Below, piece by piece: positions 22,951-36,200 of a DNA stretch of 64,000 bases. The stretch spans positions 47,916 to 111,915 of the forward strand of contig JAMYHX010000090.1 of the NCBI GenBank assembly GCA_025529335.1, read 5' to 3'. The stretch comes from Rhizopus sp. PT2906. Taxonomy: Eukaryota > Mucoromycota > Mucoromycetes > Mucorales > Rhizopodaceae. A program made the position numbers and the translations under genes. The notes beneath the pieces are model-generated. The model ran no database searches and was not told where the DNA came from. It saw only the letters and a program-made list of their open reading frames with translations. The stretch's first letter is position 1; each line of letters begins with the position of its first letter.

Positions 22951-24738
22951 TTAAGCATTAGTTAACTTCTGGCCGTTAAACAAAAGACGGTTGACAGTAT
23001 CGTGAGAAATGGAGGAAATGACGCCCTTGGTAGCCAAAGTGGTTATTTCGTTATAGACCTTGGCAGGTGTAGCATCGTTGATTTGTCCAATCAAGAGAGC
23101 GGCAACACCAGCAGCGTGAGGGGAGGCCATGGAAGTACCAGACATTCTGATAGTAGACGTCTTGGATTCGATGTAAGAACTGAGGATGTTGTCACCAGGA
23201 GCAAGGATTTGAACACATTTACCATAGCTGCTAAAGTCAGTCATGGCGTCGCTCTTGTCGGTAGCAGCCACAGTGTAGACATTCTTGTTACCAGCAGGCA
23301 AAACATCACAAGCATCGACAGTACCCCAATTTCCTGCAGCAGCAAACAAGGGAACACCAGAGGCAACGACGGCATCGATAGCCTTGTTGAGAGCAGATAA
23401 AGCAGAATCAGTTACACCAGCAGTCTTCATACCCAAAGACATGTTAATCACAGCCTTGCCTTTATGATCCTTGGCATGGGTAGTCACCCATTGAAGACCA
23501 GACAAGAGACTAGAGATAGAGCCCTTACCGCTTTCGTTGAGAACTTGAACAGCAATGAGATTGGTCTTTTTGGCAACACCGTAAGTCTTGCCACCGATAA
23601 TACCAGCAACGTGAGTACCGTGACCCTCACCAAGTGGAGAGGCACCATCATAAGCAGACCAGCCCCATTTGGCACGGCCTTCGAATTCAACGTGTTCAAT
23701 ATTCATACCATCATCAATAACATAGACGTAGGCATCAGATCCTGCCTTAGTATTGTAGATGTAAGGTTGAGCAAGATTACGCTTGTGCTGAGAAATACGG
23801 ATCAAGTTCCATTCAGCATTGGCTTGTTTGGCATAATCAGAGCTGCTGACGACATTCTTGGTAGGATTAGCTGAGGAAGAAGTGGTTGTCTTGGATCCCT
23901 TGATGCTTCCCTTAGTAGTCGTGTGCTTCTTAGTGGTCGTGTGTTTCTTGGTGGTCGTGTGCTTCTTGGTGGTTGTCTTCTTCTTCTTGACCGTTGTATG
24001 CTTCTTGGTCGTCGTATGCTTCTTGGTGGTCGTGTGCTTCTTGGTGGTCGTGTGCTTCTTGTAAACGGCTTTTTTGACGGTAGTCTTCTTGTGAGTCTTT
24101 TTCTTATAAGTCTTCTTCTTGACAGAAGCAGCCTCAAATTCATCATCCTCATAGGTATCAGGATCAAAGTTACCGCGACGTTCGATACGCTTTTGAGGTG
24201 AAGCTTGTTTGGCACGAGCATGATATCTCTTGTTGAGTTTGTTCTTCTTGTTACTGGGAGTAGGCAAGTTAAACTCGACGTCTTGATCGGGAATGATCTT
24301 CAAGATGTTGTCAGCAAAGAGAAGAGCAAGATCTCTGACGATGTTGATATCTTCGAACTTAACAGTGATACCCTTGAAGTGTTGACCAAAGTTATAAGCA
24401 TCAAAGACATGGAGTTGATCTGTTTGATCATCACGTCGAACAATTTTGTTCTTCTTGACTTCCAACTTGTCATTGCCCATAGATTGACTAAAGATCTCAA
24501 AGGCACCATCAATAAGCTTAGGGACGACTGGATGAGAGTGAATAAGGGTTAGTCATGATAATTTAAATATATTCTATTACTTACAGCTTTTGATACTTGT
24601 GTCAGGACTCAATTGAATGATATAGTTGCCATTACCCTTCACGGTGCTAAAGTCTTCAAGTATATCGTCATCCAAACCAGCGGAAGCGACAACAGAGATA
24701 CAAGTGATGGCAAAGAAGATGAATGTTTTAGGACGCAT
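22951..24738 (-). CDS. Secreted subtilisin-like serine protease (S8) with Lys/His/Thr repeat
   Basis: Two exons, 24738-24585 and 24527-22951, give 576 residues. A signal peptide covers about residues 1-20 (MRPKTFIFFAITCISVVASA). An inhibitor-type propeptide follows (NYIIQLSPDTSIK at the first junction, through about residue 140). After a dibasic-rich stretch (KRIERRG) comes a 50-residue Lys/His/Thr repeat at residues 208-257. The catalytic domain carries Asp323 (YVIDDGMN), His354 (GHGTHVAG) and Ser517 (GTSMASPHAAG), plus the oxyanion AAAGNWG. This is the proteinase K-like subfamily of fungi, expected to be secreted or vacuolar and activated by propeptide removal. The repeat between propeptide and catalytic domain is unusual for the family. 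A TATATATAAA box lies 113 bp upstream of the ATG. Confidence 0.93.
23911..24060 (-). repeat. Tandem KKHTTT-coding repeat in the protease gene
   Basis: About eight copies of an 18-nt unit encode KKHTTT, with one degenerate KKHTTV-KKKKTTT interruption in the middle. The unit is repeated at the DNA level as well, so slippage can change copy number. On the opposite strand it reads as a hydrophobic Val/Cys/Phe shadow frame that is not a gene. Confidence 0.9.
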
Positions 24739-24850
24739 TTGAGATAAAAATGAAAGTCAGGGGGTAGTTTCTCTGTTTTTGAATGAAAGGAAAGGGTTTG
24801 AGAGAAATAAAAAGTTGAGAGGAAAGAGGTAAAGGAAACAAAGCTGATTT

Positions 24851-24860
24851 TATATATAAA
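24851..24860 (-). promoter_or_regulatory. TATA box of the subtilase gene
   Basis: A TATATATAAA-type sequence, readable on both strands, lies about 113 bp upstream of the protease ATG, a usual spacing for a fungal TATA element and 5' leader. Confidence 0.5.
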
Positions 24861-27297
24861 ATTCAATTATTGATTTGTGTTACTTTATTAAATAGGGTTC
24901 CATTCAGAATTTGGTTGTACTTGAATGTAAATAGCATGTTTTGAATAAAAAGAGAGCTTTTAGACTATTATGTGTCTCTATTGCCGATTTACCTTTATTC
25001 TTGATGATATGCTGTGAAACATTGTTCATTCATTCAACTTTTCATCTTCTGGTCTTTAAATCCGAGTTTGATAAGAGTAGCACCAGAGCCAAACAAGGAA
25101 TATGATCATCAATGGTTCATCTAAAAATAATTAGTTTATATCGTACAGAGTATAAAGTGTTCACATATCAACAACAGAAAGTCAAGAAACAACAATCATA
25201 TTACCGTCTCACTTTCTTAATAGAGCTTAGTCTAGTATACATGCAATTTAAATAAATAGAACAATCATTGCTTTAATATGATCGTAAGAGTTATACTTGA
25301 CAGGTCGAATAAAATTCAAGGGTGCTATACAACAAAAAAATAGACTTTTATAACTAAAGATTAACTTTGTCCTAGATTGTCCCGTTCGCCGTGTGAATTA
25401 TAATGATTTTTGTGGAGATAAAGTCGGATGATCTACACAAGCTTTTATACAATAGTCTCTTTGAGTTTGATCTTACTGTCTAGTTCTGTTCCTTGTTGTA
25501 CATTTAGGCATCTTGCTTTACCTTATGTAGCTATTATTACTGAATTCATCTTGCTTTCGATAAGGACATATATCACCTGGCTATATTACCAAGTACAGCA
25601 ACAGGTTTTGTGATGAGGATATTGGAAACATGAGAAACAGGTTGACTTTATGTACAGCGTACAAATAGAAGAGTCGAATTTAAAAAAATTGACAATCTAT
25701 ATGGTCATGTTCTAAAGACAAAGGGTTGTCTGCCTTAATGTCACCCTTTGTAAAAGAGACTTTAACTTCTTTCCTTTTAATATTATAAGGCTGGCACTTG
25801 AAAAACATTTGAACTTTTACCATTTGTCATATTCGACCTTGTAATGTATTTTTATTACTTATTGACGTTAATTTTATAAAATATTTCGTGCAAAGGCTAA
25901 AAATAAAATACGTGCAAAAGGAGACAAATAGCAGATGAAAGAGACGGAACACAAAATATAAGCATCAAGGAGAGAGAGAACATGTACATGTACAGAATTA
26001 ATATATATATAACTTATCCCCGAAGGCATCTAGATGTGTCCTAGCGATAAGTAGGATGGAGAACTGTCTATGCGTATTCTAATTCTTGATTGTTTCTGAT
26101 CGTTTGGTATTCTTCAACGTCTTGTAGGAGCAACAGCAACTCGGAGAAAACTTCGAGAAATAATGAGATATCATCAAAGCTCTCAAAGAAAGCGTAAGTA
26201 GCTGAGGAAAGCAGAAATATCCTTTTCCTATAAGCGATATCGATCTGGTGTTGTCATGGCTGGTCTACAATATAGATCGGTGCATCTACAAGCAATGTTC
26301 AACCAGTACATTTAAATGAAGCACTTGATTTAAGACTGAAATCGGCTGTATAATGCATTCTTGGAAGCTGTAAATTCGCATCGAGTCCTTAAAATATTTT
26401 GTTCAATGATTTCCTGGAGAACCCTCAGTCGTTATGTTCATCAATTCCTCGTCTTCAGACAAGAAAAACAGTGACTTGCCTTAATGAACTATGATATTTC
26501 CAGTCAAAATATATTATAAAATCTATATTCTTACTTGACAGTAACAGCAGATGGGAAGATGTAAAAAAGAGATGGAATAAATAAAGTAAAAGTATAAGTA
26601 AAAATACAACCTTATAAAAAGTTGAACAAGACCGACACTGTTTACAAAACAATGGGCACATTCGGCCACTTCTTGTAGCAATTGTACGATGAGAGTGTAT
26701 ACATTTAATTTACCATATGGCTCTTGTCAAGTTGAAATTCTAATATATGTGGCCTCAAGCAGGAGAACTAAGCAGGGTCGATTAAGGTATCCAAGCGTGA
26801 TTTTAGTGGAATGCTACAGTAAAGAAGAATAGCCACGCTTTTTGCGTTATTTTAATCACATTTTGTCTTTTGTTGTAATGAATAAGTGTACAAAAGAGGC
26901 AACATGAATGATATATGACTGTTTTATATTCTTCATATTAATACAAGAATTGCCCTGTCCTTATACTCTGCTTAACTATCTTGCTTGTATCTTTCACAAC
27001 TCGATCAAGGTACTCTCGTGTCAAACTGCGTGTTCATTTACAAAATAAATGTCAGCAGCAAATGATATTTGAGCGGAGTATATGAAACCTTATTCTACGC
27101 CAAAGTGTCGTTCTCCCCCTTTTTTTTTTTTTTTTTTTCTCGGGTTCAAGCTTATTTTTTTCTAACTGCTTAACCTTTTATTTTGCTTAAAGGTCGCGTA
27201 GAGCAAATAGAAGAAAGCTTTTATCTTTTTTTTTTTTAACTCTTAAAAAGTTTGTTTATACCTTTTTATTCATTAACAAACGAATAAGAACAAACTT
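24861..27297. other. 2.4-kb intergenic region, nothing recognised
   Basis: This is the longest gene-free interval left of dynein. Only short frames without domains occur on either strand. A 20-nt T run lies near 27120 and further T-rich stretches precede the dynein start. No tRNA, inverted repeat or transposon trace was seen. It may hold the dynein promoter and long untranslated regions. Confidence 0.45.
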
Positions 27298-30200
27298 ATG
27301 CTCGAAGACGAAACGACACTAAATCCGACATCTTCTATTGCTGCACCCGGTGCATCTGAAGTACTTCTTGTATTTGACCATCATAAACTTCAAGAATACT
27401 TTGAGCAGCTTTTACCCTTGGTGCTTGGTGCTGATGTATCCGACCTTGAAAATACCTTGTTTTCTTATCCTGATACAGCCGAGAAATTTAAACGTTTTGC
27501 TAATGATCCCCAAACACCAGCCATCTTCATTTACAAGGAAAGAGACAACGTTAAAGATGAAGGTAGGTAGTCCTCTTCTTGCTATCTATTTTGTCTATAA
27601 CAATTTTATTAGATGAAGGAACTCCTGCTACCTATTCATATACCGTTTCTCATGAAATAACATACCTCCCAACTCATGTTGGTTCGTTAGCTGTCATCAA
27701 ACGCTCTGCTACGCTTGATCAATCTCGACCTCTACAAAATCAGTTGCAATTAATTAATCTTCCTGGAGCTCCGAACGCCAGTGAACCCGGCCAAACAGGC
27801 GCTTACGAATTTTTGCATTCATACATCCATTTAGCTGTCAGTCCTTATTTTGATGCTTACGTCAATGCTAGATATGGTAAAGCAGCAAATGAAACTAGCT
27901 CCAAGAGCAAGAATGAAGAGAATAAGATGGGTGTTCCAATGGCTAAGAAAAAGATGGCAGAACTTGAGCTTAGTTTATTGCATCTTCAACAGAATGTCGA
28001 AATTCCTGAAGTATCATTAAATATTCATCCTGTTGTTCAAAAGGCAGTTGATAAGGTAAGTCAGGTCCCTTGTTTTGTACACACTCTTTCTCATTATGAC
28101 ATATCAAGTGCCGTGAACAAAACAAGAGAGTTACTGTCGAGGCAATTGATCCTGCTCTCTTTTCTGATTCTTCGTTCCTTAATAAACTTCAAAGTGATGT
28201 CAATGTTTGGATTAAGGAAATCCAAAAAGTTACCAAAATGTCCCGTGATCCTGCAAGTGGCACAGCAATCCAGGAAATTAACTTTTGGCTTAGTATGGAA
28301 AGTGCTCTTGAAAAGATAGATGAGCAGTTGAAGAGTGATCAAATCAGTAAATATCAGGATCCAAGTGTAATACAATGATTAACTGATATACCTAGCTTTA
28401 ACCCTCGATATTTTGAAACATGCCAAGCGTTTCCATGCAACTGTCAGTTTCATAGCCGATACGGGTCTAAAGGAAGGAATGGAGCGAGGTGAGTTGTGAC
28501 AGATCGTTTGTGATTAAAGATTCTAAAATGCATTATTAGTTCACAAGTACAACCAACTTATGAAGGACTTTCCTCTCAATGAACTTTTGTCAGCTACAGA
28601 TTTAGACAAGATCAGAGAATCCCTTCACTTAATATTTGGACATCTTAACAAGAAATTGAAGTTATCGTAAGTGATGCCTGGGAAAACAAGAAAAGATCAG
28701 TAGCTAATACAATGGTTTAGACCTTATCCAATCCGTCGAGCTCTTCCTTTAGTTGAAGCTATTTCAAAGGATCTCAACGACCAGCTTTTGAAAGTGCTCG
28801 GTAGTCGACGTATGATGTATATGGAGTATGACGATTTCGAACGCACTACAGGAGGTGCAGAGTCAGTATTCCAAACATGGGATGACTTGATCAAAGAGTT
28901 TACGAACGTCGCTCGTGATGTTACTCGTAAACGATCTGAAAAGTTCTTACCTATTAAGATCAACCCAGCACACGCGAAACTCCAGGAACGTGTCACCTTT
29001 GTGCAGGCCTTTAGAAAGCAGCATGAGCAACTGCATCAAACTATTGTGCGTGTTATGACTAGTCCTCGCGCAAAGAAGGCTACTGTTGTAGAAGATGGAC
29101 AAGTCAAAAGCATTATGGAAGAAGAAGAAAGCGTCAGCATTAGCGACATCAATGCCGTAGAAGAAGTAAAACTGGCTTATGAAAGCGTCAAGAATATTGA
29201 TGTGCTTGATGTTTCTCCTGGTAATTCATTATCTTGATCGTATCTTTCATTACTAACTGTTGTTTACTGTAGAGGGAACTGAAATTTGGGTTCAGGCAGA
29301 GACCGCTTACAATGAAAGGGTATCACGTGTCGAAAACCAGATCATTGCTCGTTTACGTGATCGTCTGGGCACTGCAAAGAGCGCTAATGAAATGTTTAGA
29401 GTATTTTCCAAGTTCAATGCACTTTTTGTTAGACCCAAGATTCGTGGTGCTATTCAAGAATACCAAACACAACTCATTGATAGTGTCAAAGAAGATATCA
29501 ATAAGCTGCACGACAAATTTAAGATGCAGTATAGAAACTCTGAAGCCTACCACATGGCACAGCTTCGTGACTTGCCTCCTGTCTCAGGTGCTATCATTTG
29601 GGCACGTCAAATCGATAGACAACTGTCTCTTTATATGAAACGTGTTGAGGATGTTCTAGGTAAAGGATGGGAACTTTACGCTGAAGGACAAAAGCTTCAA
29701 ATTGAAAGCAGCAGTTTCCGTAAAAAGTTGGATACTCGTCAAATTTATGACAATTGGCTTCAAGAGATTACCAAGCGTGATTTGTCTGTGTCTGGACGTA
29801 TTTTTGAAATTTCACGTAACCGTGTTCAAAAGAATGCACTTCAATTGGGCATCAACTTTGATGGTCAAATCATTACCTTATTCAAGGAAGTCAGAAACCT
29901 GTTATGGCTGAACTTCCAAGTGCCCCACACTATATCTAATGTAGCAAAAGATGCCAAGCGTGTCTATCCTTTTGCCGTTAGTCTCATGGAAACTGTCCGA
30001 ACTTTCTCTCAAACTGTTCATAAAGTAAATCGAAACCCGGAAATTGCTACACTAGTAGCTGGCTATCGAAATGAGGTCCACAACATGATCACGAAGGGTA
30101 TCAACTTACGCTGGGATTATTTTGTCAGCTCTTATGATGCTCATCACCGTCCACTGTCATATCTCACTGGAACTCCCTTAGACGCTCGTGAAAACAGACA

Positions 30201-33200
30201 TGTCATGTTTGTTCGTGAATTTGCCAATGTTGTATCCGTGTTCCAGGACAAGGTTGATGCATTGATCGGTTACTATGACGATATAACAAAAGGAATTGAC
30301 GAAATGAAGACTTGTCCTTATCAGACAGAGAAGTTTGAGGACACACTCGGCCGTATTCAAAAGATCGTACGTATGAAATCCAATTTCATTTATCTGATCT
30401 AACCTATTCCCTTGTAGATTGATCGTTTGAACCTCGAAAACTACTCAAACCTTGACCAATGGGTTTCCGGTTTGGACAAGCGTATCGAAACTGTATTGAT
30501 TGCTCGTTTACAACAAGCCATTAAAGCATGGACGAACGCATTCATGGGTGTTAATGAAGAAGCCGTTGTGCCTGAGGTCAGTATGTCAAAGTCTAGACGC
30601 AAGAGAAAAGCTGGTGGCCAACGTGATAGCATTGCTCCTGTTGAAGAAACTACAGTAGCTCAGAAATCATCAGATGTTAAGCCTGCTCTCCAGGTACTGG
30701 TCCATGAAGTCCGTATTCGTAATCAAGTCATGTACCTTGATCCTCCTATCGAGCAAGCTAGAACCAGCTGGTGGTTCCAGCTTCATGATTGGTTGGCTGT
30801 TGTCTGTCATCTTCCTCGTATTCAAAGCTCACGTTATGAAGGTGGGCTCAGTGTTAAAGATAACCCAACTATCGAAAAGACGTATTCTAGTCTTTTGACC
30901 CGTATGGGCGATAATTCTCTTGAATACGCTTATCAAATTGTTGAAGACAAGATTCGCCAAGTCTCTGATTATGTCAACATTTGGTTACAGTATCAATCTT
31001 TATGGGATCTGGAATCTAGCCACGTCTTTTCGATCCTTGAAGATGATCTCGGTAAATGGCAGCAAATTTTGTTAGAAATCAAAAAGGCTAGATCTACGTT
31101 TGACAATTCCGAAACCGAGCAATCATTTGGTCCACTTGTGATTGATTACGAGCAAGTGCAGAGTAAAGTGAACCAAAAGTATGATCAATGGCAACGTGAA
31201 ATCCTCAACAAGTTTGGCTCACTTTTGGGAACTTCCATGAAGGACTTCCATACTTCTGTTTCAAAGGCTCGTTATGAACTTGAGCAACAATCTATTGAAA
31301 GTAATTCTACTGGTGAAGCTGTAACCTTTATTACGTTCGTTCAAGATTTGAAGCGAAAGGTTGCCAAGTGGAGCCTGGATGTGGAATTGTTTAGACAGGG
31401 TCAGAAAACTCTTGAACGACAGCGTTTCCAATTCCCAGGAGATTGGGTATATGTTGACCAAGTGGATGGTGAATGGAGCGCTTTCAATGAAATTTTGAGC
31501 AGAAAGAACAATGCTATTCAAGAACAGATTGCTGGATTGCAAATGAAGATTGTTGCTGAAGATAAGGTCATTGAACAAAAGATTCGTGATATATGTGCTG
31601 AATGGGAGAAGACCAAACCTGTTCAGGGCGAGATTAAGCCGGATATTGCAACAAACACCTTGTCTATTTTTGAAGGACGTGTCACTCGCTTGAAGGAAGA
31701 GTATGATATGGTCTGTCGTGCTAAGGAAGCATTAGATCTAGAACAAACATCAGAAGCACGTCTAGATCCTGTTCTTGAAGAACTTCGAGATCTCAAGTCT
31801 GTGTGGACCGCTCTTGCCCGTGTATGGCAATCTCTGAATGAAATTCGTGACATTCCCTGGTCTTCAGTTGTCCCCCGTAAGGTGCGTCAAAGCATTGATG
31901 AGCTCGTTAATTCCACAAAGGAAATGCCAAACCGTATGCGTCAATATGCTGCTTATGAATACATGCAAGATACCCTCCGTCAGCTCTTGCGTGTGAATCC
32001 CTTAGTAGGCGACTTGAAATCTGAAGCTCTTCGTGAACGTCATTGGCGTCAAATCTTTAAATCTCTTCGTGTTGAAGGCCGCTTCACTTTATCTGAAATG
32101 ACTCTTGGACACTTGTGGGATCTTGATCTTAAGCGTAATGAAACTGTTATTAAGGACGTCATTATGCAAGCCCAAGGTGAAATGGCACTTGAAGAGTTCT
32201 TGAAACAGATCAAGGAAACATGGACAGGATACGTTTTGGACCTGGTCAACTATCAAAACAGATGTCGTCTTATTCGTGGATGGGATGACTTGTTCAGTAA
32301 ATCGAGTGAACATCTTAATTCTCTTACTGCTATGAAGTTATCACCATACTATAAAGTATTTGAAGAAGACGCTTCATCTTGGGAAGATAAATTGAATCGC
32401 ATTCATGTCCTTTTTGATGTTTGGATTGATGTTCAACGTCAATGGGTTTATCTTGAAGGTATCTTCAGTGGAAGCGTAGATATCAAGCATTTGCTGCCTG
32501 TAGAAACATCTCGCTTCCAAAGTATTAACACTGAATTTTTGACCGTCATGAAGAAGGTGTACAAGTCTCCATTTGTGTTGGATGTTCTTAATATTCCTAA
32601 TATTCAAAAGTCTTTGGAACGTCTTGCAGAACTACTGAGCAAGATTCAAAAAGCCTTGGGTGAATATCTTGAACGAGAACGTTCTTCATTCCCTCGTTTC
32701 TACTTTGTTGGTGACGAAGACTTGCTAGAAATCATTGGTAACAGCAAGGACATATTGCGTATACAGAAGCATTTCAAGAAGATGTTTGCTGGTATTGCTA
32801 CCATTTTGCTAGATGAAGAGCAAACAGCTATTATCGGAATGGCCTCAAAGGAAGGTGAAGAAGTACGATTCAAGACACCTGTGTCCATTAAGGATAATCC
32901 AAAGATCAATGACTGGTTGACTCTATTGGAAAAGGAGATGCGAGTATCACTTGCTTTACTTTTAACTGACGCTGTCACCGAGCTTGAAAACATTTACAAT
33001 GCCGAAGAAATGAGCTCCTCCGACTTTATGGAATGGATAGACCGTTATCCTGCTCAGCTGGTCGTTTTAGCAGCTCAAATTATTTGGACCCAATCTGTGG
33101 ACAAGGCACTTACCACCATTGATGACGCTGGTAACGGTGATCTAGCACCAATGCAGCATGCAGTTACTCTTATTGAGAGAAACTTGAATATCTTGGCTGA

Positions 33201-36200
33201 TGCAGTTTTGCTTGATTTACAGATCATCAAGAGAAGAAAGTGTGAACATCTTGTTACTGAACTTGTACATCAGCGTGATGTTACTCGACAACTTGTAGCC
33301 GACAATATTTCATCACCCAAAGATTTCAACTGGCTTTATCATATGCGATTCTACTTTAACAACACCGTCGAGAATCCTATCCATCGATTGACTATCAACA
33401 TGGCTAATGCCCAATTCTACTATGGATATGAATATCTTGGTGTCGTTGATCGTCTTGTCCAAACTCCATTGACGGATCGTTGTTACTTGACTTTGACGCA
33501 AGCTTTGGAGCAGAAACTCGGCGGTTCTCCATTTGGACCTGCAGGTACCGGTAAGACAGAATCTGTAAAGGCTTTGGGTGTACAGCTTGGTCGCTTTGTC
33601 CTTGTTTTCTGTTGTGATGAAACATTCGACTTCCAAGCTATGGGCCGTATCTTCATTGGTCTTTGTCAAGTTGGTGCATGGGGTTGTTTTGATGAATTCA
33701 ATCGTCTTGAAGAACGTATCTTATCTGCTGTTTCCCAGCAAGTTCAAACTATCCAGTTAGGTCTTAAAGAGGCCACTACAAATCCTAATCATGAAATTGA
33801 ATTGGTTGGTCGTAATGTCCGTGTCAATACTGACACAGGTATCTTTATTACTATGAATCCTGGCTATGCTGGTCGTTCCAACCTACCTGATAACTTGAAG
33901 AAGCTGTTTAGAAGTATGGCCATGACTAAACCTGATCGTGAACTGATTGCCCAAGTGATGCTTTACTCTCAGGGTTTCCGTACTGCAGAAGTTTTGGCTT
34001 CAAAGGTTGTGCCCTTATTCAATCTTTGTGCCGAACAACTCTCTCCTCAGTCTCACTATGACTTTGGTTTGCGTGCTCTGAAGAGTGTACTGGTTAGTGC
34101 TGGTAACTTGAAGCGTGATCGTTTGGCACAACTTCGTCAAGAAATCGAAAAGGGTGAAGTTGATCAGACTGAATACGCAAGAATCTCGGAACCTATTCCC
34201 GAACAACAGTTGCTTATTTCTAGTATCCGTGAAACAGTTGAGCCTAAACTTGTTGCCGATGATATCCCCCTTTTGACTAGCTTACTTGCAGATGTATTCC
34301 CTGGTGTTCACTATGCACCTGGTAACCTTGATCGCCTCAAGGAGGAATTACGTAAAGTCTGTGAAGAGCGTCGTCTTGTTCCTGGAGATGCATGGATGGA
34401 AAAGGTTATTCAGCTGTATCAAATTCAAAACATTCATCACGGTTTAATGATGGTTGGTCCCTCTGGTTCGGGTAAATCTACTGCCTGGAAGACACTACTT
34501 ACTGCCTTGGAGCGTGTTGAAGGCGTAGAAGGTATCGCTTATACAATTGATCCTAAAGCAATTCCTAAAGATGCCCTGTATGGTACTTTGGACTCTACTA
34601 CTCGTGAATGGACCGATGGTTTGTTCACTCATATCCTTCGTAAGATTGTTGATAACGTACGTGGTGAAAGCCAGAAACGTCATTGGATCATCTTTGATGG
34701 TGACGTTGATCCTGAATGGGTAGAAAACTTGAATTCTGTCCTTGACGATAATCGTCTTCTTACATTACCAAACGGTGAACGTCTTAATCTACCACCCAAT
34801 GTACGTATCATGTTTGAAGTCGAAACCCTCAAATATGCTACCCTAGCTACCGTTTCTCGTTGTGGTATGGTGTGGTTCAGTGAAGATATCATCACATTAC
34901 CCATGATATTCTCCAATTACCTCGATACTCTCCGCAATGTACCTATGGATGAAATTGAAGAAGAGGGATCTTCTTCTCGTCGTCGTACGGAAAGTGGAGG
35001 CACTGCTGCAAACGGAACTACTGCCACTGAAGGCGGAATCTCACCCAACTTGCACACTCAGAGAGCTATTGCCGATATTATGGCTCCCGATCTTTCTGAT
35101 GAAAACTGCCTGGTGGCTAAATGCTTGGATTATGCTTTTACCCTTGAGCATATTATGGATTTCACTCGCATGCGTGTACTTTCAACCTTCTTTTCACTTT
35201 TGAACAAGACGGTTCGCAATGTTTTAGAATACAACGCTCAGCATTCAGATTTCCCTATGACAGGCGAACATTTAGAAGGTTATATCACCAAGCGTATTAT
35301 CTACTCTATTATCTGGAGTTTCACTGGTGATGCCAAACTTGATTTACGAGCTGTTCTTGGAGACTTTGTTCGCGGAGTAACCACTTATGAACTACCACCC
35401 ACCACAAATGGCCATACTATCATTGATTATGATATTGCTGTGAACACAGGTCAATGGGTGCCTTGGGAATCGAAGGTTCCTGTCATTGAAATCGAAACCC
35501 ACAAGGTTTCTGATGCTGATATGATTATTCCCACCGTTGATACTATTCGTCATGAAGAGGTGCTTTACTCTTGGTTATCTGAACACAAGCCTTTGATCTT
35601 GTGTGGTCCTCCTGGTTCCGGTAAAACCATGACGTTATTCAGTGCTCTTAGAAAGCTTCCTGATATGGAAGTGGTGGGTCTTAACTTTTCAAGTGCAACA
35701 AGCCCTGAATTGGTCCTCAAGACATTTGAACAACACTGTGAATATAGAAAGACACCAAATGGCGTCGTTCTTTCACCTCTCACCATTGGTCGATGGCTCG
35801 TTGTATTCTGTGATGAAATCAACTTGCCAGCTACAGATAAATACAACACACAGCGTGTTATCTCTTTCCTTAGACAGCTTGTTGAATATAATGGTTTCTG
35901 GAGAACCAGTGACAAGTCCTGGGTTACCTTGGAACGCATTCAATTTGTTGGAGCATGTAACCCTCCAACTGATCCTGGTCGTGTTCCTCTTTCACACCGT
36001 TTCCTTCGCCATGCACCTTTAGTGATGGTTGACTATGCTGGCCAGCTTTCACTCATGCAAATTTACGGTACATTTACACGCGCTATGCTTAAACTTGTGC
36101 CCAATTTGCGTGGTTATGCCGAACCTCTTACTGCTGCGATGGTTGAACTGTATTTGGCTTCACAGAAACGATTTACTCCTGATATTCAAGCTCATTATAT

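Noticed and set aside
23858..24201. Hydrophobic Val/Cys/Phe frames on the plus strand
   Set aside because: Antisense reading of the KKHTTT repeat in the protease gene.
24861..27297. Search for tRNA or other RNA genes in the large gap, and elsewhere in the window
   Set aside because: No paired T-arm and acceptor pattern was found by eye. A tRNAscan run would be decisive.
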